Of a stretch of 64,000 nucleotides of DNA, positions 45,796 through 55,225 are shown piece by piece; position 1 is the first letter of the stretch; each line of letters opens with the position of its first letter. The position numbers and the translations under genes are program-made. Location of the stretch: positions 42,094,658-42,158,657 of the forward strand of contig CM045990.1 of the NCBI GenBank assembly GCA_025175895.1, in the 5' to 3' direction. The notes under the pieces are model-generated. The model was not told the origin of the DNA. It searched no databases and was given only the letters and a program-made list of their open reading frames with translations. Source of the stretch: Wurfbainia villosa (taxonomy: Eukaryota; Streptophyta; Magnoliopsida; Zingiberales; Zingiberaceae).

Positions 45796-47509
45796 GAACA
45801 AAGGTATATCTTTTAGTTTAGTCATTGAAACATGTTTAGCGATGTTATCTACCGGTACCTAGTGTATATATACGGGAGACACTGATCATGTCTGTAACTC
45901 TTTGCAGGGGTTCCAGGAAACCAGACGACTAACTGAGGGAGAGATTACCATCTACATGGACAATGCTACGAAGGTAGCGGCTATTGCAGTGGGAGATGTT
46001 TATTTATCTTTTGATAGAAATAAAACTTTGGTTATGAGAAATTGCCTTTATGTACCTTCATTTAGAAAGGATTTGATTTCAGTTTCTAAATTATTTTTGG
46101 ATGGATATTCTTTTTCTTTTAATGATAGAGTTGTTATAAAAAGGAATAGGGAAATTATCTGTTCTGGTGTATTGGTAGGAAATTTATACACTCTTGAACC
46201 AAAAACTCCCACAATGCAAATAAAAATAAATAACTCATCTTCTAAATCTAATAAGAGAAAGAACCTTCAAAAATGAACCAAACATATCTTTGGCATCTAA
46301 GGTTAGGTCATATTAACCTGAGTAGAATTCAAAGATTGTAGCTGATGGATCTTTGGGTTCATTAGTGGTGGAAGATTTCCCATCCTGCGAACCTTGCTTG
46401 GAAGGTAAAATGACCAAGAGGCCTTTTAAGGCTAAGGGGTATAGAGCCAAAGATGTGTTGGAATTGGTTCATTCTGATTTGTGTGGTCCAATGTCTATCC
46501 AGGCTAGAGGTGGTTTTGAATATTTTGTCTCGTTTATAGATGATTATTCAAGATATGGATACATTTACTTGATGCGCCGTAAGTCTGAATGCTTTGACAG
46601 GTTCAAAGAATTCAAGGATGATGTGGAGAAACGTCAAGTTAAAAGTATCAAGACACTATGATCTGATCGTGGTGGTGAGTACCTCTTGGGAGAGTTTAGG
46701 AGTTACTTATCAGAGGCTGGGATTCAATCCCAACTGTCTGCACCTGGTACACTCCAGCAGAATGGTGTAGCGAAGCGAAGAAATAGGACTCTTATGGAGA
46801 TGGTTAGATCGATGATGAGTTATTCTGAGTTACCAGATTTGTTCTGAGGGTATGCTCTAGATATGACAGTGTATATTCTTAACATGGTACCATTTAAATC
46901 AGTACCTTCTATTCCCACAGAATTGTGAACTGAGCGAAAGCCTAGTCTGAGACATATTCGGATTTGGGGAGTCCAGCACATGTGCTGAAGGGAGATGCTG
47001 GTAAGTTGGAACCTCGTACAGAAGTGCGCTTGTTTGTAGGCTATCCTAGAGGAATGAAAGGTGGTTTGTTCTATAGTCCTAGAGATCAGAGGGTGATTGT
47101 TAGTATGAATGCCCAATTTTTAGAGGAAGACTATGTGATGAACCACAAGCCTATGAGAAAGATTATTCTGGAGGAGTTAAGAGGGGAAGTCACTACTTCA
47201 GTACCAACGGTACAAGAGGACATACCACAAGTGACTGCACTGCATGTCACAGAGGATACACAGGTGATACCTCATCGTAGTGGGAGGGTTGTTAGACAAC
47301 CTGATAGATTTATGTTCTTGAGAGAATCTTCTGATTTGATCCCTGGACATATGACGAGGCAATCCAAGATAAGGATGCGACATCTTGGAAAAGGGAGATG
47401 AATTCTGAGATAGAATCTATGGATTCAAATCAAGTCTGGGAGCTAGGATAACCACCCAATGGTGTAAAAGCCATTGGATGCAAGTGGATCTACAAAAGAA
47501 AGAGAGGAT
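45796..47509 (+). pseudogene. COP-1 protease, integrase and start of reverse transcriptase
   Basis: The protease region reads YTGDTDHVCNS at about 45865-45900, so the catalytic Asp of D-T-G is lost. It continues through LYVPSFRKDLISVSKL and ends in a stop at 46276. The GAG-pre-integrase segment (LWHLRLGHINLSRI) is near 46290, the zinc part CEPCLEGKMTKRPF near 46390 and the integrase core HSDLCGPM near 46470 with FIDDYSRYGYIYL. SDRGGEY is at about 46665 and TLQQNGVAKRRNR at 46750, where the usual glutamate is Ala. At least seven stops or frameshifts occur. The frame reaches KWIYKRKRG and is cut at 47509 by GAG-4. Confidence 0.8.
47505..47509 (+). repeat. Target-site duplication of GAG-4
   Basis: AGGAT here and AGGAT at 55221-55225, a perfect match. 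Joined with one copy, the COP-1 frame reads KRGSDGKV without interruption. Confidence 0.9.
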
Positions 47510-47710
47510 TGTTGGTGCAATCGGCCTAGGTCACGATTGACCAGGACCCGAGCTTGACTCGAGAGATGTTTTGATGTTCGACAAAAACATATGACAATGT
47601 GATTGTCATGAGAAAGTCCAAGTCTTGGGTACTTAGCATGGAAAGTCTAAGTGGGACACTTGGCAAGGAAAAGTCCAAGCATGGGTCTTGGCATGGAAAT
47701 CCAACATGGG

Positions 47711-48790
47711 TGTTGGTGCAGGGGCACTAGATAATCGAACCTATGTTTTGATTATGGCAAAGACACAAAGTTAAGTTTACATCGTTATCTCACGAGCTAA
47801 ATCGAGTGTACAGAAAAGTACTAAAGCTACACCTGTAGGCTAGCGACACCCGAAGGAAGCCGTGGTGGTCGGGCGACACTCGAGTGACTTCGGAGGGAGC
47901 CGAAGGAATCGAGTGGAAGGCCGGAAGCGAGAGCTACAAAGTAAGTATCGAGGTAAGCTCGTGTGAGTGAGAGATTGTAAGGTCGTGTCCTCTTTATGGG
48001 GATGACCGTAGGCGGCGATCCGACTAAGACTTCCTGTGGAAGGTCTAGGTCGAGATCGGACGGTTAGAAACCGTCGCATTTATCATTTTCCAAGATAACC
48101 TCTTACTGCAGGGAAGTGGCCAGGCTGGCAGTCGACTGCTGGACATTGGGCAGTCGACTGATGCTCATCAGTCGATTGATGGGAGTCATCAGTCGACTGA
48201 TGGCGACGAATCAACCTTTGCGCTAGGTCAAAATGGATAAGGTTTGATGCGGCCACTTCGTGATAAAAATTATACAACTTCGTGATCTGTTCCAAAAGAA
48301 GAGGAGACATATTCAGAGGCCAAAATCTATAAAAGGAGGGGAGGATTCCAACTCCAAATAACATCAAGTTTATTCTCAAGCGCTCCTACAATGCCAACGC
48401 TCCAACGCCGTCATAACGCCGACGCGACGACAAGTTCAAATCTCCTTCGTCGACAGTAGTAGCAAGTAATTGTTTTTATTGTATTCTTTGTTTTAATCGT
48501 AATGAGGTGAGGTAGGCTTTTTGCCTCATCCTCGTACTTTCGGTTTTGTAATCGTTGTCTCCTACCTCCAACGAGGAGGAGACGTTATAGTGCTTTGCCC
48601 TCCGTACGTGGTCTAGGACCGATAGAGCCTTGGAGTAGCAACCGCTGGGTTATGAACCAAGTAAAAATAAATGTGTCTCTTTATTTTCCGTTGCTCTTAC
48701 TCATTTAATTATCTACTCGAACGAAACGTCGAAAAGATTTACAATCGTTATTCACCCCCCCCCCCTCTAGTGACGCTTCTCGATCCAACA
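47711..48790 (+). mobile_element. Solo LTR of family A in the GAG-4 5' LTR
   Basis: 1080 bp, TGTTGGTGCAGG...GATCCAACA, with a perfect duplication ATGGG at 47706-47710 and 48791-48795. The empty site is preserved in the 3' LTR of the same element at about 54006-54025 (CCAACATGGGTTGGCAAGG). TATAAAAG at 48328-48335; CAGTCGACTG motifs at 48125-48205. Confidence 0.95.
48328..48335 (+). promoter_or_regulatory. TATA box in solo LTR
   Basis: TATAAAAG, same position in the repeat as 11274-11281. The promoter may still be readable on its own. Confidence 0.55.
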
Positions 48791-49810
48791 ATGGGTTGGC
48801 AAGGGAAAGTCCAAGCTTGAGTCTTGGCATTTGAGAAGTCCAAGGGGTTTGATATTGGCGGCGTAAAGTCCAAGCGGGAGTCTTGGCAGCATAAGTCCAA
48901 TGGTTGGCGGTGTAAAGTCCAAGCGGAGTCTTAGCGGCATAAGTCCAATGTGCCTTGGCGGTGTAGACACCGTTATCATGACATAGCCGATGGAAGCACC
49001 TGAAGGCTAGTGCAATGAATGAACAATTCATGGATGACTTGGAGGGATCCGAGAGGCGTGAGGCTGATGGAGGTGGCTAAAAGGCTTAGGTCTAGGCTAA
49101 GGGTGGTCTAGCAAGTATGGGGGAACCATACTTGGGTTAAAACCTCATGTTTGAGGTGTGCCAGTCGACTGGTGTCATATGGCAGTCAACTGGTGTAAGT
49201 CAACTAGGGTTTGACTGCGAGAAGTACCATAGCAGTCGACTGCCAGAGGAGGGCAGGTGATTGATTGGCCGATCAGTCGACTGATCATGTGATCTGTCGA
49301 CTGGTGCTTGGTTTTTCGGGCAAAGAATGGAGTCTGACTCAACTGCTGGGGTTAGCAGCCGAGTGGAGGCTCTATCAGTCGACTGATGTTCATAATCAGT
49401 CGACTGATGATGGATCCGTTGGATCTTTCCAGCGTGGATCTAGCCATTGTCTCAGGACAATAGTGCATCAGTCGACTGATGGTCCCGAACAGTCAACTGA
49501 TCGGCATTTTCTAGCATAGGTTGAAGCTTTAAAAGGAGCTCGTGAAGGAGGAAAAAGCAAGGGTTTCTTGAGAGCTTTTGGGGCGATTTGCTGCTGCAAA
49601 TCAGGGTCTCCAAGTGCAAGTCAAGCAACCAAGCATTCAAGCAATCAAAAGCAAAGTATTGTAAAGTTCTCTTTACTTATTTTCATATTTGCATTGTATT
49701 TGCTTGTTTGTGTTTTGTATTACTGTTGTAATCAATTGTACGAGGTTTCTCCACCTCCGACTTGTGTCGAGAAGGAGTTATTGCATAGTGGTGTGTGATT
49801 GGCATTGCTA

Positions 49811-49855
49811 GAGCTCTTTAGAGCTCGATCCGTGGAGTAGGAACCGTTCGGTTCC
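49811..49855 (+). repeat. Twin hairpins in the GAG-4 LTR
   Basis: GAGCTC-TTTA-GAGCTC (49811-49826) is followed after 13 bases by GGAACC-GTTC-GGTTCC (49840-49855). Equivalent pairs occur in the LTRs of GAG-1, GAG-3, GAG-5 and GAG-6 with different loops. They lie downstream of the TATA-like box, so they are probably transcribed. Confidence 0.6.
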
Positions 49856-50027
49856 AAACCACGTTAAATATTTGTGTTTTCATGTTTGTCTTTTTCGTTA
49901 TTGCTATTATTATTATTCCACTGCGCGCTAACGAGTTTTGTAGAGACGAATGCAAACGAAATCCATCACGCTACGAAAACGACCTATTCACCCCCCCCCC
50001 TCTCGCATTCCAATGATCCCCTATAAG

Positions 50028-50039
50028 TGGTATCAGAGC
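50028..50039 (+). promoter_or_regulatory. GAG-4 primer-binding site
   Basis: TGGTATCAGAGC two bases after the LTR, a perfect initiator tRNA-Met complement. Confidence 0.9.
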
Positions 50040-50090
50040 GAGGCCGCTCTTCAAAGTTTAACAACTGAGGGAGCACGCTAGAGGGTGAAG

Positions 50091-51807
50091 ATGGAGTTGG
50101 AAGAACAATTGGGATGGGATATCAACACTCCAATTCCCTATGCCTTCTATGGACGAGAAGGTTTCAATTCTTGGAAGGCGAGAATTAAAAACTTTTTGAT
50201 GATGAGAGACCTTGAGGAGTGATCCGTTTTGATGGAAGGATTCGAATATCCAAGAGGACCAAAGGGTGGCTTCCTCAAGAAGAAGAAATGGAGTGAAGAT
50301 CAACTCCAAAGATTTGAGAAAAACAAGAAGGTAATCAATTTCATTTTTGATTTAATTCCTAATGACTTCTTGTGTAGCCTAGGTGAGTGCATGGATGTCA
50401 AGAAGCTATGGAGCGATTTGGCCAAGCTTCATGAAAATTCATCATCAATCCAAGAAGAAGAAGAAGAAGAGTGCTCACCCTCTCAAGCCAAAGCAAGTAC
50501 ATCATCATCTAAAGAGCTTGAGGATTCAGAAGTTGATAGGGAATCAATTTCTGGATCGGTAGAAGAAGTGGAAGAAGCCTTCACTTCAAGGATTGAGGGG
50601 GAGGAGAGACCATCCACACCGGAGCCGGAGAAAAATCAAGAAGAAGCCTCAACCTCCGGGAGGGATGAGGAACCCACTCTGATCACCACCACAAATACCC
50701 TAGGTAACTCAAGCAATTTAGGTTTAAATAAAAATCATATAATTTACTTTTGAGTATAGGGAAAGTGGGCATTACAAGAGTAAGTGCCCAAAAAGAGTTA
50801 AGAAGACTCCTCCGGCACCAAAAGTCAACACAAATTCAAAGGATGTCGGTGCCTCAATTAGGAAAAGCAAGGAGAAAGTGATTTGCTTCAAATGCCGACA
50901 ACCGGGACACTACCGGAATCAATGCCCAAAGGGGGAGAAAAAGGCTCAAAATGGAGCATCACATGTAGGGGGAGCTAAGGCAAACCCTAGGGTATATCAT
51001 TTAAATAATGCTTTTTCTTTAAATAATAAGCAAAAGCATGCTAGGAATTTTAATTCTCTTACAATTCATCATGAAAAGCATGCTAGAGATAAATATTTGT
51101 GTTTAGGTGCTAAAAGTGTCCATTTTGGTAATAAGGAGAAATTTGGGACTAATGTCCCTAAAAATATTTTACCTAGGGAATCTATCAAGAAAATAGGAGA
51201 ACACCTAGGTCTTAATCCTAAATGGACTAGGCATATGCCTAGAGGAAATGCTAATGCCCAAAGACAAAATGAAAAATAAAAAATTGGGCAATTGGAGATG
51301 GAAAATCAAGTCTTGAGGTCAAGACTTGAGAAACTAGAAAAGACCCTTAGAAATATACAAAATCGATTTAAAGGGTCAAATGATCAAAAGTCTAGGCCTA
51401 AGAGTCAAAGTCAACACCTAGGACCTAAGAGATAAAAGTCAACCAAGGGCAAGAAAGGTTTGGGTCACAAACCTAAGTCTAAGGTGGTTTATCATAGTGT
51501 TCCATTTGATTATGGAACACAAACTAGGTCTAGGAAGACCAAGGTCAATAGGGAAGTCATCCCTAGAGTTGACCATGGTGTGTGCCTAGTGGCTAGGGTT
51601 TCAAGGAAACCTAGGGAAGCCACTAAGAAGGTTGCAAGGGGAGTTACCCCTAGAGTCAACCTAGGTAAGACCACAATGACCAAGGCTAACAAGCCTAGGA
51701 GGGTCATTAGGAGGGTATCTAGGGAGGTCATCCCTAAGGAATACCTAGTAAACCCTAGGAGCTCAAATAGGTTTTGGGTTTCTAAGAGCGTGATCGATTC
51801 ACGCTAA
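50091..51807 (+). pseudogene. GAG-4 gag, two-knuckle type
   Basis: ATG 50091 starts 52 bases after the primer site. Parts in order: GFNSWKARIKNFLMM (UBN2-like start), KKKWSEDQLQRFEKN, LIPNDFLCSLGE, KKLWSDLAKLHE, an acidic Ser/Glu linker, knuckle 1, knuckle 2 (CFKCRQPGHYRNQC, intact, about 50884-50925), a basic middle, coiled-coil-like LEMENQVLRSRLEKLEKTL, and the ending EYLVNPRSSNRFWVSKSVI. Breaks are TGA 50220-50222, a one-base insertion near 50750 and TAA at 51277 and about 51433. At knuckle 1 two Cys codons have become Tyr codons. The stop TAA 51805-51807 overlaps a hairpin. Confidence 0.85.
51787..51805 (+). repeat. Hairpin at GAG-4 gag stop codon
   Basis: AGCGTGA (51787-51793), loop TCGAT, TCACGCT (51799-51805): seven perfect pairs. 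The stop codon begins on the last base of the 3' arm. Confidence 0.7.
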
Positions 51808-52680
51808 ATGGGTCAGGGTGTGCCAACTTTAAATGGAAGGGTAGTTAACCTAACCATGGTAAAGGTGACACTTTAGATTATTTTCAAGGTTATGGATACC
51901 TTGGAAATAGATTTGATATTAGATCCTAAAAGAATTTAGGATGTGCTAATACATTTTTGGAATTATGAAAAATCAATTAAATTGACACAATTTAGGATTA
52001 GAGGTCATAGTGTGCCATTATTGGGTTTTTAACACACTAGGGAGAAAAGTGACAATATGGCAAAATATATTTAATTATATCAAATGACAATTAATATTAA
52101 AATTTAGATATTATTATACCTATACATTTTATATGCCATGCTTTGATTGCCATATAACATTCCATGACATCATATCTATTCTTAAATTATTTAATATGTC
52201 ATGATCATGTTTAGGATTAAGAATTAAATGTCATGTGTTTTTAGATTTAATCATATGCCATGACATCATGATCATTGGTCATGCTTAATTATTGCTATCA
52301 TTATGCCATGATCATTTCATGCATTTAATTTGACTAAAATTTATGTAAGGACAATGACATGACTTGGAGTCTCATTTATAAGGGAATCAAGTAGAGTTGC
52401 CTTAGAAAAATGCATGAAACTCTAGATTAGGGAGAACAAAACCCACATCTCACATTACATTGACATGTATGTGTATTTATAAACCCTAGATACATGTGAG
52501 ATGCTAGGATATGAGTTAAGTTCAAGGTGCATAGTTTTTGCATCTAGATGAACTAAAACTCATCTTATTTCATTTGTGGATCATTGAGAAAGCTTGTGTA
52601 TAAGTCATGTACATTGAGCCCAAGGAATATGATCCAAAATAAGGTTTTGAAAACATTTTAAAATCACTTTAGAAAACCTT

Positions 52681-52710
52681 GGTGAAGTCTATCTTTTGAT
52701 AGCAATCACC
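52681..52710 (+). repeat. Two-part stem-loop in GAG-4 tail
   Basis: Outer GGTGA/TCACC and inner CTATC/GATAG, separated by three bases on each side, loop TTTT. Equivalents are at 34152-34181, 38887-38916 and 60794-60823, and a decayed one at 22506-22535. Confidence 0.65.
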
Positions 52711-53780
52711 ATTGATGAGATTGATACAAAGTGAGCTAAAACTTTAAAGTTTTTCTTCACTTTTGGATTTTGTATCAATTTTGATATTTTATGGTTAAAA
52801 TATTTTTCTAATATTTTTTACCGATTGTATGTGTTATAAGTATTATATATATGAAATTTTGTGATTTTTCAAGCTATGTATAATTACTTATGTTTTTTCA
52901 AACTTGGATTCTGATAATTGAAAAACTAGGTTTTCGAATATCGATCACTACCTCTGAGCGGTTGGCGAGATAGTGTGGTAGCCCTGCCCTAGCGGCCTCG
53001 CACAAAACCGCCATGGAAAAATAGCCCGGGCGACAAAACCACCTTGGCGAAACCGCCACAGCGCCTGCGCCGGCGTATGCCTGGCGAAAATCGCCTCGGT
53101 GGAAAAGCGCCTAGTGGAAGTGCTGTGCCCTTCATATCGATCACTTCTTGGTGCATAAACTAGGTTGTTTAACCCGATTTCAGCTATGGTAAAGGTTTCT
53201 AACCACTCCTAACCCTAGGATATACTTTGGAAAGCATTATAAAGGGTAAAAATCCATTGGATATGGATTTGGAGAGGTGTTAAGTCAATTTATCAAATTA
53301 AAGGTGTGGAAAGTTCATGTTTGAACTTTGAACCATATTTTTGATGGTTTAGAGTTCCTATTGGCTTAGGGACTTCCCAAGGACATTGTTGGTGCAATTG
53401 TCAAGGGGGAACAAGCCTTTAGGGGGAGGTATCCATCATGGGATGATGGATGGTACTTTTCCTCATGAGAGAGAAAATGAGTTTTGAGATACCCAATTTG
53501 GAAATTGGGAGAGTGTATAGGATTGCCTCTCTTGAGTGATATGGGACTTATCACTAGGAAGATGGTAGGCATCCTAGGTATTTTTGGACCAAGGGGGAGA
53601 TTGTAAGATCTCATTGGGACATGAGACATTGACCATCTTGGAGAGATAACCTTTTTGATGTTAGTCAAAAAGGAGAAGAATTTGTTGGGAGAATGACATC
53701 AATTGGTAAAATTGATGGGGATGATTGGTTTGAGTTAGATGGTCTAACTCAATGGTTTGTTTTGTTTTTGTCAAACATCA

Positions 53781-53793
53781 AAAAGGGGGAGAT
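53781..53793 (+). promoter_or_regulatory. GAG-4 polypurine tract
   Basis: AAAAGGGGGAGAT directly before the TGTTGG start of the 3' LTR, preceded by TCAAACATC as in the sister copies. Confidence 0.8.
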
Positions 53794-55220
53794 TGTTGGT
53801 GCGATCGGCCCAGGTCATGATTGACCAGGACCCGAGCTTGACTCGAGAGATGTTTTGATGTTCGACAAAAATATATGACAATGTGATTGTCATGGGAAAG
53901 TCCAAGTCTTGGATACTTGGCATGGAAAGTCCAAGTGGGACACTTGGCATTTAGGAAAGTCCAAGTGGAACACTTGGCAAGGAAAAGTCCAAGCATGGGT
54001 CTTGGCATGGAAAATCCAACATGGGTTGGCAAGGGAAAGTCCAAGGTTGAGTCTTGGCATTTGAGAAGTCCAAGGGGTTTGATATTAGCGACGTAAAGTC
54101 CAAGCGGGAGTCTTGGCAGCATAAGTCCAATGGTTGGTGGCATAAAGTCCAAGCGGAGTCTTGGCGGTGTAAGTCCAATGTTTCTTGGCGGTGTAGACAC
54201 CGTTAGCATGACATAGCCGATGGAAGCACCTGAAGGCTAGCGCAATGGATGAACAAGTCATGGATGACTTGGAGGGATCCGAGAGGCATGAGGCTGATGG
54301 AGGTGGTTAGAAGGCTTAGGTCTAGGCTAAGGGTGGTCTAGCAAGTATGGGGGAACCATACTTGGGTTAAAACCTCGTGTTTGAGGTGTGCCAGTCGACT
54401 GGTGTAAGTCAACTAGGGTTTGACTACGGGAACTATCATAGTAGTCGACTGCCAGAGGAGGGCAGTCGACTAATTGGCCGATCAGTCAACTGATCGTGTG
54501 ATCAGTCGACTGGTGCTCAGTTTTTTAGGCACAGAATGGAGTCGTACTCGACTGCTGGGATTAGCAGTCGAGTAGAGGCTCTATCAGTCGACTGATGGTC
54601 ATAATCAGTCGACTGATGATGGATCCGTTGGATCTTTCCAGCGTGGATCTAGCCGTTGTCTCACGACAACAGTGCATCAGTCGACTGATGGTCCTGAGCA
54701 GTCGACTGATTGGCATTTTCCAGCACATGTTGAAGCTTTAAATGAAGCTCATGAAAGAGGAAAAAGCAAGGGTTTCTTAAGAGCTTTTGGGGCGATTTGC
54801 TGCTGTAAATCAGGGTCTCCAAGTGCAAATCAAGCAACCAAGCATTCAAGCAATCAAAAGCAAATTGTTGTAAAGTTCTCTTTACTTGTTTTCATATTTG
54901 CATTGTATTTGCTTGTTTGTGTTTTGTATTACTGTTGTAATCAATTGTACGAGGTTTCTCCACCTCCGACTTGTGTCGAAAAGGAGTTATTGCATAGTGG
55001 TGTGTGATTGGCATTGCTAGAGCTCGATCCGTGGAGTAGGAACCGTTCAGTTTCGAACCACATTAAATATTTGTGTTTGCGTGTTTGTCTTTTTCATTAT
55101 TGCTATTTTTATTATTCCGCTGTGCGCTAATGAGTTTTGTAGAGACGAACGCAAACGAAATCCATCACGCTACGAAAATGAACTATTCACCCCCCTCTAG
55201 CATTCCAACGATCCCCTACA
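53794..55220 (+). repeat. GAG-4 3' LTR
   Basis: 1427 bp, TGTTGGTGCGATCGG...GATCCCCTACA. It lacks the solo LTR found in the 5' copy, so the solo element's parent arrived after GAG-4 had integrated. CCAAG/CTTGG units are at 53900-54190; CAGTCGACTG motifs at 54390-54710. Confidence 0.9.
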
Positions 55221-55225
55221 AGGAT

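Larger units (their letters stand above)
47510..50025 (+). repeat. GAG-4 5' LTR with nested solo LTR
   Basis: It starts TGTTGGTGCAATCGGCC and ends GATCCCCTATA. CCAAG/CTTGG units lie at 47610-47710 and 48796-48960. CAGTCGACTG-type motifs fill 49160-49500. A TATA-like TTTAAAAG is at about 49529. A GAGCTC-TTTA-GAGCTC stem is at 49811-49826 and a perfect GGAACC-GTTC-GGTTCC stem at 49840-49855. The end motif is TATTCAC with ten or more C residues, then TCTCG. Confidence 0.85.
51808..53793 (+). other. GAG-4 post-gag non-coding region
   Basis: There is no pol in 2 kb. It contains the decayed GTGTGCCA hairpin (52010-52037), the GGTGA-AGT-CTATC-TTTT-GATAG-CAA-TCACC stem (52681-52710), a GC-rich island at 52935-53135 at the place where sister copies have CAGTCGACTG motifs, and two polypurine tracts (about 53590 and 53781-53793). 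Confidence 0.75.
47510..55220 (+). mobile_element. GAG-4: complete gag-only Sirevirus-like element, plus strand
   Basis: 5' LTR 47510-50025 (about 1.43 kb without the solo LTR), primer site, gag, 2-kb non-coding tail, polypurine tract, 3' LTR 53794-55220 (1427 bp), perfect 5-bp target duplication. Total without the solo LTR is about 6.6 kb. No protease, integrase, RT or RNase H is present. This copy defines the architecture of the family best. Confidence 0.9.

Noticed and set aside
50028..50039. Possible tRNA genes near LTR ends
   Set aside because: Only the 12-18 base primer-site complements are present; no cloverleaf can be drawn.
51808..53793. A hidden env-like or pol gene in the GAG-family tails
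   Set aside because: Frames are short, differ between copies and lack motifs; the conserved parts are inverted repeats, not codons.
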